DNA of 61,901 nt, from NCBI RefSeq assembly GCF_000241465.1, contig NZ_JH584235.1, forward strand, positions 3,933,651 through 3,995,551, written 5' to 3'. The DNA is from Sphingomonas echinoides ATCC 14820 (GTDB lineage: Bacteria; Pseudomonadota; Alphaproteobacteria; Sphingomonadales; Sphingomonadaceae). The position numbers were made by a program, and so were the translations under genes. How positions within the stretch are numbered: position 1 is the stretch's first letter; each line of letters starts with the position of its first letter. The notes under the pieces were generated by a model. The model was not told the origin of the DNA. It worked only from the letters and a program-made list of their open reading frames with translations, and ran no database searches. Positions 15,482 to 24,459 of the stretch are shown here, in pieces.

Positions 15482-16735
15482 TTAAGTGTAAATTAACTCG
15501 ACGATTTCGAGTTTCTCCAGCAGTGCGGTGCGCGCCGCGCGGATGCGCGCGATGAGGTCCGCATCGCCAATATCGCCGGGCGCGATCGCCTCTGGCCAAT
15601 GCCGCTCGATTACCGCCGCAATTGTATCGAGCCGCGCATCATCCACGAGGAAACGCGGATCGACCGTGGCGGGATCGGCGACGACGCGCAGCCGCAAGCA
15701 GGCTGGACCGCCGCCATTGGCCATCGACTGGCGCACATCGACCACTTCGACCCGGCGAATCGGTCCGTTGCCCGCCAGCATCGTCTGGAGCCAGCGCCAG
15801 ACCGCCTCGTTCTCGCGCGCTTCCTGCGGCACGATCAGCGCCATTGTCGCATCGGGCAGGGTCACGAGTTGCGCGTTGAACAGATAGGAGGCGATCGCAT
15901 CGGCGAGGCTGACCGCGTCGGCGGGCACTTCGACGATCTCGGCCCAGGGCGCGCGCTCACGGATTGCGGCATAGGTGCCCAGGCGATCGGCGAACGCCAG
16001 TTCGTGCGCGAACAGCACGCGCTCGTTCGCTACCGCCACCACATCATTGTGGAAGGCGCCTGCCGCAATCGCCTCCGGGGCCTGCTCGATGAACAGCGTG
16101 CGGGCCGGGTCGAGGGCGTGGCCCCGCGCAACCGCAGCGCTCGCCTCAAGCCGCTGACGCGCCGGAAAACCGCCGCCCGATACGCCATAGACGAACAGCT
16201 CTATCCCCGGCGCATCATGCCGCTCGCACAGCCGCATATGGTTGGCGGCACCTTCATCGCCGAAGGGCGCAGGGATCGCGTCATGCACCGCAAAAGCCGG
16301 GTTGGCGAAGGCGAGCCGAAGCTGGCGCACCGTCTCGGCGGCTTCGTGACTGCGATGCGGCATGGTGACGAGGTTGGCGACGGTCAGGTGGCAGCGACCG
16401 TCGCTTGTGTCAGGGGCCGGGGAGACCGTCGCCGCATTGGCCGCCCACATCGCCGACGCCGACAGGGCCTGCGCCTGCAATACGGGATCGGCGGTAGGAT
16501 ATTCGGTCGAAAGCGCCGCGAGCCAGCGCGTGTTGGGCCGATCATGCGGCAGCAAAATCCCCTGCGTCAGGCCAAGCGCGAGATTGGCGCGCATCTTGGC
16601 GACCCCCTCCACCGCGGCGCGGCGGGGAAAAGCGGTCGCGCCTGCGTTGCGCGTTGCGGCGAGGTTGCCGTGGCTGAGTCCGGCATAATTGTGGCTCGGG
16701 CCGATGATGCCGTCGAAATTGATCTCGCGGATCAT
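15482..16735 (-). CDS. astB: N-succinylarginine dihydrolase
   Basis: 417 aa, second enzyme of the arginine succinyltransferase (AST) pathway; converts N2-succinylarginine to N2-succinylornithine, CO2 and ammonia. N-terminus EINFDGIIGPSHNYAGLSHG is the family hallmark; GGGPACLRLRVV near the C-terminus carries the region of the active-site Cys (guanidine-modifying fold). It lies 6 bp downstream of astA on the same strand. Other AST genes (astC, astD, astE) are not in the window. Confidence 0.97.
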   Translation of the reverse strand: MIREINFDGIIGPSHNYAGLSHGNLAATRNAGATAFPRRAAVEGVAKMRANLALGLTQGILLPHDRPNTRWLAALSTEYPTADPVLQAQALSASAMWAANAATVSPAPDTSDGRCHLTVANLVTMPHRSHEAAETVRQLRLAFANPAFAVHDAIPAPFGDEGAANHMRLCERHDAPGIELFVYGVSGGGFPARQRLEASAAVARGHALDPARTLFIEQAPEAIAAGAFHNDVVAVANERVLFAHELAFADRLGTYAAIRERAPWAEIVEVPADAVSLADAIASYLFNAQLVTLPDATMALIVPQEARENEAVWRWLQTMLAGNGPIRRVEVVDVRQSMANGGGPACLRLRVVADPATVDPRFLVDDARLDTIAAVIERHWPEAIAPGDIGDADLIARIRAARTALLEKLEIVELIYT

Positions 16736-16741
16736 GACCGT

Positions 16742-17758
16742 TCAGTTCCGCGCGACATGGCTGATCGAATCTCCCGCGCCGACGCCAAGCGCCGCTGCCG
16801 TCGCCGAAGTCAGCACCACGCCATCCTCGCGCGACCGCAATTCGCCATAGGTGCAGCGAAACTCCGCCAGCCGGCCCTTCGAGATCAGCGCGGGGTCGCC
16901 GCCGTCGCCGTCAATCGCCACCACGCGTTCGGTCCGGGCCTCGCGAATGGTGCGGACATGATCGGTCTTGGCCAGCATGGTCGGGCCGCCGTCGAAGATG
17001 TCGACATAATTTTCATAAGCGAACCCCTCATTCTCCAGCATCCGCATCGCCGCGCGGCCGGAGGGGTGGGGCAGGCCGATCACCGCGCGGGCGCTCTCGG
17101 GGAGCATGGCGATGTAGATCGGGTGCTTGGGGAACAGATCGGCGATGAACTGGTGCCCGCGCACCGCATTGAACTGGTCGGCATCCTGGAAATTCATGCC
17201 GAAGAAGCGCCCGGCAAGACCGTCCCAGAAGGGCGATCCCCCCGCTTCATCGATGATCCCCCGCAATTCGGCCAGCACGCGATCGGCAAAGCGCATGCGA
17301 TGCTGGGCGATGAACAGATAGCGGCTGCGCGCCAGCAACATGCCGAGGCCCCCCGCACGCTCTCCAGGATGCAGGAACAGCCCGCCCACTTCGCTGCAGC
17401 CTTCCAGGTCGGTGGTGAGGCCCAGCATGTCGGCGCGGAAGGTGCGGCCGAGTTCCTTGCTGTGCTGCGTCAGCGTGCCCAGCCGATAGCTGTAGAAGGG
17501 GTAATTCTGCCCGACATGGGTGAAGATCTGGCAGGTGCCGCGCACTTCGCCGGTTTCGATATTCTCCAGCACCAGCACGAACAGATCGTCGGCCTTGCTG
17601 TCCTCGATCCGGGCGAAGGCGGTGGCGCTGCGTTCCAGCTTGGCGCGCAAGGCGGCGCGGTCGGGCGGTAAATTGGTGAAGCCGCCGCCGGTCAATTTCG
17701 CCATTTCGTAAAGCGGCTGGAGGTCGCTGTCGCGCGCGGCGCGGATTACATGAGTCAC
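16742..17758 (-). CDS. astA: Arginine N-succinyltransferase
   Basis: 338 aa; transfers succinyl from succinyl-CoA to the alpha-amino group of arginine, the first step of the AST pathway. Recognised by IRAARDSDLQPLYEMAKLTG at the N-terminus, GEVRGTCQIF and SEVGGLFLHPGERAGGLGML (acetyl-CoA-type binding region), and EAGGSPFWDGLAGRFFGMNF. The start overlaps the stop of the upstream M20 gene by 4 bp (ATGA), so the three genes form one transcription unit. Confidence 0.97.
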   Translation of the reverse strand: MTHVIRAARDSDLQPLYEMAKLTGGGFTNLPPDRAALRAKLERSATAFARIEDSKADDLFVLVLENIETGEVRGTCQIFTHVGQNYPFYSYRLGTLTQHSKELGRTFRADMLGLTTDLEGCSEVGGLFLHPGERAGGLGMLLARSRYLFIAQHRMRFADRVLAELRGIIDEAGGSPFWDGLAGRFFGMNFQDADQFNAVRGHQFIADLFPKHPIYIAMLPESARAVIGLPHPSGRAAMRMLENEGFAYENYVDIFDGGPTMLAKTDHVRTIREARTERVVAIDGDGGDPALISKGRLAEFRCTYGELRSREDGVVLTSATAAALGVGAGDSISHVARN

Positions 17759-18963
17759 AGGGCCCCCCTTTGGGCGATACGCAGGATCGTGAGGGCTGAG
17801 AGCGCGGCACGCTCGGGCAGCGAGTCTACGATCAGGAATTCATCGGGCGAGTGGATCGCGCCGCCGCGCGCGCCCATCGTGTCGACCACCGGGACGCCGC
17901 AGGCCGCGATGGTGTTGCCGTCGCACACCCCGCCGGTCGCGCGCCACGCAATGTCGAGGCCGAGGTCGGCACCGCATTCCTTGACCAAGGTGAACAGTTT
18001 GGCGGCGCCGGGGTCGATTGGCTTGGGTGGGCGGTTGAAGCTGCCATGGACGGCAATCGACACCTCGTGCGCGGCCGCCACTTCTGCCGTTATGCGGTCG
18101 AGCGCGGCTTGCGCGCGGGCGATTTCGTCCTGGTCAGCGGGACGGAAGTTGATCCGCAACACGGCATGATCGGGCACGACATTGTTGGGGCCGCCCCCCT
18201 CGATCCGCGCCGGATTGACCGCGAGCGTCGGGCTGCGCAGCGCGAACAGGCGCACCGCCAGATCGGATGCGGCGACGATCGCGTTGCGGCCTTCGTCCGG
18301 GTTGCGTCCGGCATGGGCGCTCTTGCCCGTCACCACGATCGAGAAATTCCCCGTGCCGCCGCGTGCGCCGGCCAGCGTGCCGTCGGGAAGCGCCGGTTCA
18401 TAGGTCAGCGCCGCGATCTTGCCGCGCGCGGCTTGGGCAATCAGCGCAGACGAGGAGAAGGAGCCGGTTTCCTCATCCGAGTTGATCACGACTTCATAGC
18501 CGATACGAGAGGCAAGCGGGCTTTCCTCGACCGCCGACAGCGCCGCCAGCATAACCGCCAGCCCGCTCTTCATGTCGGCGACGCCGGGTCCGTTCAGCGT
18601 GCCATCGGGCAGCGTGGTGAGCGTCTGGAAGGGGTGGTCGAGCGGATAGACGGTGTCCATATGCCCGGTCAGCAGGATCTGCACCGGGGCATCGGGGCGC
18701 ACCACCAGATGCAGATGCTTGCCATGGTCGAGCACCGTTACCGTGCCGTCAGCGGCAACGTTCTGCGCCGTGTTGCCCGCCACCAGCGCCAGCTCGCCCG
18801 GCAGCACGCCGAACGCCTCCGCCAACACTTCGGCCATGTGCGCCAGGCCCGCGGGATTGCGCGTGCCCGAATTGATCGCCGACCAGGCCTCAACCTGCGC
18901 CAGCATTGGCGCTGTCGCGACATGGTCGATTGCTGCGCGTTCGTCGTCTGTCATCCCCACCAT
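17755..18963 (-). CDS. M20 family metallopeptidase / amidohydrolase linked to the ast genes
   Basis: 402 aa. Zinc-dependent hydrolase of the carboxypeptidase G2/ArgE group: LTGHMDTVYP (metal His, Asp), GPGVADMKSGLA (bridging Asp), NSDEETGSFSS (catalytic Glu pair) and a dimerisation insert with GKSAHAGRNPDEG. It is upstream of and overlaps astA; one possibility is that it acts on an amino-acyl or succinylated intermediate, perhaps standing in for AstE, but this is inference. Two starts are possible: ATG 18963 or ATG 18954 (MTDDERAA). Confidence 0.9.
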   Translation of the reverse strand: MVGMTDDERAAIDHVATAPMLAQVEAWSAINSGTRNPAGLAHMAEVLAEAFGVLPGELALVAGNTAQNVAADGTVTVLDHGKHLHLVVRPDAPVQILLTGHMDTVYPLDHPFQTLTTLPDGTLNGPGVADMKSGLAVMLAALSAVEESPLASRIGYEVVINSDEETGSFSSSALIAQAARGKIAALTYEPALPDGTLAGARGGTGNFSIVVTGKSAHAGRNPDEGRNAIVAASDLAVRLFALRSPTLAVNPARIEGGGPNNVVPDHAVLRINFRPADQDEIARAQAALDRITAEVAAAHEVSIAVHGSFNRPPKPIDPGAAKLFTLVKECGADLGLDIAWRATGGVCDGNTIAACGVPVVDTMGARGGAIHSPDEFLIVDSLPERAALSALTILRIAQRGAL

Positions 18964-19010
18964 GAACGCGGTCTAGCCGGTCATGCGCGGAGGCTCCACC
19001 CCCATGCGGG

Positions 19011-19946
19011 TCAGAAACTATAGACCAACGCCGCGCGACTGGTGGTGTCGGTGCCGACCCGGCCGACGGGCGGGGTGCTTTCATATTGCACCGCATAGGA
19101 CAGCTGCGCCGCGAGCGGGCCGATCAGTTTCGCGTTGAGCGCGGTCGTGCTGCTGACGGTCGAGTTGATCTTCTGGACATAGGCCGAGGCGACCTGGGTG
19201 AAGTTGATCGCCTTGGACAGCTTCCACGCGAAATCGACCGAGCCGCGCGCGGCGACGCTATTTTCCTTGGTCGAGTCGGTGAAATCGGTCTTGCGATAGG
19301 CCGGCCCGAGTTCGAGATCGAGCTTCAACCCGCCGCCGCGCAGCGCGCTATACCCGGCACCGAGCGATGCCGAATACCGGTCATAATAGCCAAGGAAACG
19401 ATCGCTCTCAAACTGCGTCGCGCCATAGACATAAGCGCGCGGCGAGAATTTGAAGTTGGGTTCGTACGCGGCAAGAAAATGCTCGCGGCTGATGAGCCCG
19501 CCGCTTTCCTTGTAATCGGCCGCGAGATTGACCTTATGCCGCCACCGCACGCTTTCGCGCGTCAGCGCGATCGCCCCGCTGACGCCAACGTCGCGGGTGT
19601 TGCCGGTGGTGAGATAGCCACCAAGCTCGGCCTTGCCATGCCACAGATCGAAAATGCCGGCATCCTCGATCCGCTCGCGCTTGCTCGCTTCCTGCGCGGC
19701 TTTCCAGGCTGCCACCTGCGCGTCGATCGCCTTGGCCGCCTCGGGTGCCGCGGTGCGCGCATATTTGGCGACGGTGACGATTTCGCCATCGTTATTGGAC
19801 GCGATCGCGGCATCGAGCATTGCCTTGACCGCAGGCGGAATGGGTGCGGGCGCAGGCGGCGTTGCGGCCGGTATCGTTTGGGCGGGCGGTGCCGGATCGG
19901 CGTTGCCCAGAAGGACGGGCGCAGCGAAGATCAGCATTGCAAGCAT
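19011..19946 (-). CDS. DUF481 family outer membrane beta-barrel protein
   Basis: 311 aa from ATG 19946. The signal sequence MLAMLIFAAPVLLGNADP is followed by a Pro/Ala stretch and an Ala/Lys-rich helical region, then a DUF481 barrel beginning WHGKAELGGYLTTGNTRD and ending in alternating strands RAALVYSF with terminal Phe. The open frame runs further upstream through rppH, but that part is Arg-rich and antagonistic to a signal, so it is not coding. Likely a salt-stress or envelope-related porin-like protein; function not established. Confidence 0.85.
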   Translation of the reverse strand: MLAMLIFAAPVLLGNADPAPPAQTIPAATPPAPAPIPPAVKAMLDAAIASNNDGEIVTVAKYARTAAPEAAKAIDAQVAAWKAAQEASKRERIEDAGIFDLWHGKAELGGYLTTGNTRDVGVSGAIALTRESVRWRHKVNLAADYKESGGLISREHFLAAYEPNFKFSPRAYVYGATQFESDRFLGYYDRYSASLGAGYSALRGGGLKLDLELGPAYRKTDFTDSTKENSVAARGSVDFAWKLSKAINFTQVASAYVQKINSTVSSTTALNAKLIGPLAAQLSYAVQYESTPPVGRVGTDTTSRAALVYSF

Positions 19947-20008
19947 GCGAACCTGATAGAGGGGCAATTGCCGTAACGGAATAGCGTTCGTCGCCAGCGG
20001 GTTTCGGT

Positions 20009-20488
20009 TCAGCGCAGATGCGGTGCGAAAGCGGCAAGCACCTGTTCGTACAGCGGCTTTTTGAACGCGACGATCACGTCGGGAAGGGTGTGCGGCTCGA
20101 CCCAGGTCCAATCCTTGAATTCCTGATGTTCGGTGGCGATGTCGATGTCTGCATCGCTGCCGAGAAAACGGTACAGAAACCAGCGTTGCCGCTGACCGCG
20201 CCATTTGCCCTTCCATACCTTGCCGACCAGTTCCTCGGGCAAATCGTAGAACAGTTCATCGGGGGCGATGGCGATCAGTTCGACCTTGTCGGGGGCGATG
20301 CCGGTCTCTTCCCCGAGTTCGCGAATCGCCGCGGTTTGCGCGTCCTCGCCCGCGTCGATGCCACCCTGCGGCATTTGCCAGGCCTCAACCTCGGCATCGA
20401 TGCGCTGGCCGACAAAGACTTTGCCGTCGGCGTTCAGGATCATCAGCCCGGCGCATGGGCGGTAGGGCAGGGTGGCGATATCGGTCAT
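20009..20488 (-). CDS. rppH: RNA pyrophosphohydrolase (Nudix)
   Basis: 159 aa. Removes pyrophosphate from mRNA 5' ends, starting decay; may also cleave dinucleoside polyphosphates. Nudix box at residues 42-64 (GGIDAGEDAQTAAIRELGEE then TGI) matches G-x5-E-x7-REUxEExGU. RppH-specific context YRPCAGLMILNADGKVFVGQR and EAWQMPQGGID at the N-terminus and WKGKWRGQRQRWFL in the middle are typical. Same strand as the esterase upstream (17 bp gap). Confidence 0.93.
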   Translation of the reverse strand: MTDIATLPYRPCAGLMILNADGKVFVGQRIDAEVEAWQMPQGGIDAGEDAQTAAIRELGEETGIAPDKVELIAIAPDELFYDLPEELVGKVWKGKWRGQRQRWFLYRFLGSDADIDIATEHQEFKDWTWVEPHTLPDVIVAFKKPLYEQVLAAFAPHLR

Positions 20489-20505
20489 GAACGGTCCTTA
20501 CGGGG

Positions 20506-21453
20506 TTAGGCGGTGGCCTCGGCGATCAGCGCCTTGGTGGCAGCCAACGCGCCTGCCACATCGGCGACCGAGGAGGGGATCGCCTTGCGCAGGGTGATGA
20601 AGCCGTGGATGTTGCCGACCGCCTCGCGGTAAACGACCGGGACGCCGGCTTGGGCGAGCGCGGCGGCGTAAGCGCGGCCCTGGTCGCGAATGGGGTCGAG
20701 GCTGGAGGTTACCACCACCGCCGGGGGCATTCCGGCGAGATTGCCTTTGAGCGGCGACGCGCGGACATGTTCGGCCTCGGCCTGATAGGCGGCATTGAAC
20801 CAGCTCATACTGTCATGCGTCAGCAAATACCCCTCGGCGAACTGGCTGTAGGACGGATAGTCCTGCGTCGTGTCGGTCACCGGATAGAAGGGCAATTGCG
20901 CGATCACCGGTACAGCGGCCGGCGCATCGCGCAGCGCCATCGCGACGACGATCGCCAGATTGCCCCCCGCGCTGTCACCGCAGGTGACCAGACCGGTAAC
21001 CTCTCGACCCAAAGCGGCGGGGCTGGCGGCGGCCCAGCGCGCGGCCGCTTCGCAATCGTCCGGGGCTGCGGGCCAGGGCGATTCGGGGGCGAGTCGGTAA
21101 TCGACCGCGAGTATCGGCAGGTCGAGCGTGCGCGAAACCTCCGCGCAAAAACTGGCATGCGTGTCGAGATCCCCGATCACAAAGCCGCCGCCATGGAAAA
21201 AGACCACGAGCGGCCCCGCCGTGCGGCTTTCCGCCACGTCGAACAGCCGGGCTGGAATCGCTCCGGCTGGGCCGGGAATGGTCAGGTCGGTGATGGTGCC
21301 GAGATCGCCCACCGGGGGATCGGCAATGTCCTTCATCGCGGCATAGGCCGCGCGCGCCGCCGGGGCTTCCAGTTGGTACATCTTGGGGCCGGGCAGATTG
21401 TTGAGAAAGGCGAGGAAACCCGCGACATCGGGGCGGACATAAGGTTCGGTCAC
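20506..21453 (-). CDS. Alpha/beta hydrolase, hormone-sensitive-lipase family esterase
   Basis: About 315 aa. HSL (family IV) signatures: FFHGGGFVIGD oxyanion motif, nucleophile GDSAGGNLA, acid SLDPIRDQG and His in VGNIHGFI. GTG 21453 is preferred because GGAGAG lies 4 bases before it; an ATG 12 bases upstream has no Shine-Dalgarno. Probably cytoplasmic (no signal peptide). It is divergent from the HDAC-like gene at 21500. Substrate is probably a short acyl ester; not determined. Confidence 0.88.
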   Translation of the reverse strand: MTEPYVRPDVAGFLAFLNNLPGPKMYQLEAPAARAAYAAMKDIADPPVGDLGTITDLTIPGPAGAIPARLFDVAESRTAGPLVVFFHGGGFVIGDLDTHASFCAEVSRTLDLPILAVDYRLAPESPWPAAPDDCEAAARWAAASPAALGREVTGLVTCGDSAGGNLAIVVAMALRDAPAAVPVIAQLPFYPVTDTTQDYPSYSQFAEGYLLTHDSMSWFNAAYQAEAEHVRASPLKGNLAGMPPAVVVTSSLDPIRDQGRAYAAALAQAGVPVVYREAVGNIHGFITLRKAIPSSVADVAGALAATKALIAEATA

Positions 21454-21499
21454 GCGTCTCTCCATTGGTCTGAGCCAGCTCCGTGCCTACCTAGGCGGG

Positions 21500-22426
21500 A
21501 TGATCGCGGTCGTCCATCACCCAGCCTATGTCGCCTCCGGCCAATCCGCCAATCCGAGCCAGCTCAGCAAAAACGCCGCGATCCGCGACCTGTTGCGCGC
21601 ACACGGTGCCGCGATCGAATGGCATGAACCTGCGGCGATGCCATTGCGCTGGCTCGAGGCCGTGCATGATCCGGACTATGTCGCCGAGGTGCTGGCCGCC
21701 CGAGTTCCGCGCGAAAAGGAGCGTCGGATTGGCTTTGCCGTCACGCCGTCGGTCGCGGCCCGCGCGGCGGTGGTGCCGGGCGGCACGTGGCTGGCGGGCA
21801 AGCTCGCGCTGGAGCGCGGCTTTGCGGCCAACAGCGCGGGCGGCAGCCATCACGCGCTGGCGGCGACCGGGGCGGGCTATTGCGTGCTCAACGATCTCGC
21901 CATTGCCGCCGTTCGCCTGGCCGAGGAGGATGCGCGGCGCGTGCTGGTGGTCGATTGCGATGTGCATCAGGGCGACGGCACGGCGGCGCTCACCGCCGGA
22001 CATCCGGGAATCGCCACCTATTCGATCCATGCCGAAAAGAATTTTCCGGCGCGCAAGGCACGCTCCACCCGCGACGTTGCATTGCCGGACGGGACGGGGG
22101 ACGCCGCATATCTCGCAGCTCTGAGCGAAACGGTGCTGCCAATGCTCGATGAATACCGTCCCGACCTGATCCTGTATCAGGCGGGAGTCGATCCGTTGGC
22201 CGATGATCGGCTCGGCCGTCTGGCGCTGACCCCGAAGGGGTTGGTGGCGCGTGACGCGTTGATCGGCCGGGCCGCCGCGGCGCGCGGCATCGCGCTCGCC
22301 AGCACCGTTGGCGGCGGCTATGGGCATGACGTTGCGGTGCTGGCCGAGGCGCATGTGCGGGCGATGTTGACGCTGGGGCAGGCCTATCGCGATGCCCGCA
22401 TCACTGGCCCTGCGCCGTTGCCCTAA
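21500..22426 (+). CDS. Histone-deacetylase-like (HDAC superfamily) amidohydrolase
   Basis: 308 aa. Zinc-dependent deacetylase fold: AGGSHHALAATGAGYCVLND (tandem active-site His), VVDCDVHQGDGTA (zinc ligands Asp/His), YQAGVDPLADDRLG (third zinc ligand region) and GGGYGHDVAVLA. In bacteria such enzymes act on acetyl-polyamines, acetoin-utilisation protein acetylation or other acylamides; the substrate here is not shown. Stands alone between a divergent esterase and the korAB operon. Confidence 0.9.
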   Translation: MIAVVHHPAYVASGQSANPSQLSKNAAIRDLLRAHGAAIEWHEPAAMPLRWLEAVHDPDYVAEVLAARVPREKERRIGFAVTPSVAARAAVVPGGTWLAGKLALERGFAANSAGGSHHALAATGAGYCVLNDLAIAAVRLAEEDARRVLVVDCDVHQGDGTAALTAGHPGIATYSIHAEKNFPARKARSTRDVALPDGTGDAAYLAALSETVLPMLDEYRPDLILYQAGVDPLADDRLGRLALTPKGLVARDALIGRAAAARGIALASTVGGGYGHDVAVLAEAHVRAMLTLGQAYRDARITGPAPLP

Positions 22427-22491
22427 AGCAACGGTTGCCTTCCCCCGCGCTCAAACTACCTTGGCCCGCCGCCTTCTGAGGCATAAGGGGC

Positions 22492-24429
22492 ATGACAACG
22501 ATATCCCGCAGGACAGACGTAATGGCGACCGCCGCGCATGAAGTGACCCCCCAAGAAGCCTCCGCCCACCCCCTTGCTGAATCGGTTGTCGTCCGGTTTG
22601 CGGGCGATTCGGGCGATGGGATGCAGTTGACCGGGGGGCAGTTCACGCTGTCCACCGCGCTTTCCGGCAACGATCTCGCGACCTTCCCCGATTTCCCCGC
22701 AGAAATTCGCGCGCCGCAGGGCACGCTGTTCGGCGTCTCCGCCTTCCAGATCAATTTCGGGTCGACCGCTGTGGACACGGCTGGCGATGCGCCCGACGTG
22801 CTGATCGCGATGAACCCGGCGGCGCTGAAGGTGAATGTTGGCCAGTTGAAGGCCGGTGGCCTGATCATCGCCGACGAAGGCGAATTTGGCGAACGCAACC
22901 TTGCCAAGGCAAAGTACGCCGCCAATCCGCTCACCGATGGTAGCCTCGCCAAATGGCAATTGCTGAGCTTCAACATCTCGCAATTGACGCTCGACGCGGT
23001 CAAGCCGTTCGGCCTTGGCAACAAGGAAGCGCTGCGCTGCAAGAACATGTGGACGCTGGGTCTGGCGCTGTGGATGTTCGACCGCGACCGGCAGCCGATC
23101 ATCGACTGGCTTAAGTCGAAATTCGCCAAGGCTCCGGTGCTGGCCGAGGCCAATATCGCGGCGCTGAACGCCGGGCATGCTTATGGCGAAACCGCCGAGC
23201 TGGCCGGGCCGATGAAGCAGCACCACATCGGCGTCGCTCCGGCGGAGCCGGGCCTGTACCGCACCGTCACTGGTGCCGAGGCGATCTCGCTCGGGCTGGT
23301 TGCAGGCGTGCAATTGGCGAACGTGCCGATGTTCTTCGGCGGCTATCCGATCACGCCTGCCTCGGCGATCCTGCATTTCCTGTCGCGCCTGAAGGAATAT
23401 GGCGTCACCACCTTCCAGGCCGAGGATGAGATCGCCGCGATCGCCTCGGCGATCGGCGCGTCTTATGCCGGGCAGCTTGGCGTCACCTCCTCCTCGGGGC
23501 CGGGTATCGCGCTGAAGGGCGAAGCGATGGGCCTGGCGATCATGACCGAGCTGCCGCTCGTCATCGTCAATTCGCAGCGCGGTGGCCCGTCGACCGGCCT
23601 CCCCACCAAGACCGAGCAATCGGACCTCTATCAGGCGGTCTATGGCCGCAATGGCGATGCGCCGATGCCGGTGATCGCCGCGCGTTCGGCGGCCGACTGC
23701 TTCGATTGCGCGATCGAAGCAGTGCGGATCGCGGTGCAGTATATGACGCCAGTGATGCTGTTGACCGACGGCTATATCGCCAACGCCGCCGAGCCGTGGC
23801 TGGTGCCGGATATTAGCAGCTATGCCCCGTTCCCGGTTGAGTTTGCCGGCAAGCAGGAAATGAAGGACAAGCTCGCATCCGAAAATCCGGACGAGTGGAA
23901 ATTCCTGCCCTATGGCCGCGATGAGAAATTGAAGCGTCCGTGGGTGAAGCCCGGCACGCCCGGCTTGCTCCACCGCATCGGCGGGATTGAGAAAGCGGTC
24001 GGCACCGGCAACCTCGATTACGGTGCCGAAAACCACCAGAAGATGACCGAAATCCGCCGCGACAAGGTCGCCAATATCGCGGTGCCCGATCAGATCGTCG
24101 AACTCGGCGAAACCTCGGGCAAGCTGGCGATCGTCGGTTGGGGCTCGACCTTCGGGCCAATCCACCAGGCGGTGCGGCGCGCGCGGGCGAAGGGGCTGGA
24201 CGTGGCCCACATCCACATCCGCCACATCTGGCCGATGCCCGCCAATCTGGGTGATTTGCTAAGGGGTTATGACCGGATCATCGTACCGGAAATGAACACT
24301 GGTCAGCTCAAGACGGTGCTGCGCGATCAATTCCTGGTTGACGCCAAGCCGCTCAACAAGGTGTCGGGGCAGCCGTTCCTGATTTCCGAAATCGAGGCGG
24401 CGATCGACGCAGCCTTGGCCGCCCTCTAA
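22492..24429 (+). CDS. korA: 2-oxoacid:acceptor (2-oxoglutarate ferredoxin) oxidoreductase, alpha subunit with fused gamma domain
   Basis: 645 aa. The gamma-type domain is N-terminal (VVVRFAGDSGDGMQLTGGQF, residues about 33-52), followed by the alpha domain with GGYPITPASAILHFL and ITSSSGPG-type segments. With KorB it oxidatively decarboxylates a 2-oxoacid to acyl-CoA, passing electrons to ferredoxin. ATG 22492 has AAGGGG just before it; ATG 22522 is an alternative. 30 bp separate it from korB. Sphingomonads usually keep this alongside the dehydrogenase complexes. Confidence 0.9.
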   Translation: MTTISRRTDVMATAAHEVTPQEASAHPLAESVVVRFAGDSGDGMQLTGGQFTLSTALSGNDLATFPDFPAEIRAPQGTLFGVSAFQINFGSTAVDTAGDAPDVLIAMNPAALKVNVGQLKAGGLIIADEGEFGERNLAKAKYAANPLTDGSLAKWQLLSFNISQLTLDAVKPFGLGNKEALRCKNMWTLGLALWMFDRDRQPIIDWLKSKFAKAPVLAEANIAALNAGHAYGETAELAGPMKQHHIGVAPAEPGLYRTVTGAEAISLGLVAGVQLANVPMFFGGYPITPASAILHFLSRLKEYGVTTFQAEDEIAAIASAIGASYAGQLGVTSSSGPGIALKGEAMGLAIMTELPLVIVNSQRGGPSTGLPTKTEQSDLYQAVYGRNGDAPMPVIAARSAADCFDCAIEAVRIAVQYMTPVMLLTDGYIANAAEPWLVPDISSYAPFPVEFAGKQEMKDKLASENPDEWKFLPYGRDEKLKRPWVKPGTPGLLHRIGGIEKAVGTGNLDYGAENHQKMTEIRRDKVANIAVPDQIVELGETSGKLAIVGWGSTFGPIHQAVRRARAKGLDVAHIHIRHIWPMPANLGDLLRGYDRIIVPEMNTGQLKTVLRDQFLVDAKPLNKVSGQPFLISEIEAAIDAALAAL

Positions 24430-24459
24430 AACCCCACTTCCAAATTCAGGTCTTGACCC

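Noticed and set aside
15599..17671. 690-codon open frame on the plus strand
   Set aside because: Antisense to astB and astA, no recognisable domain.
19947..20216. N-terminal extension of the DUF481 protein
   Set aside because: Arg-rich, overlaps rppH and would bury the signal peptide; the start at 19946 is better.
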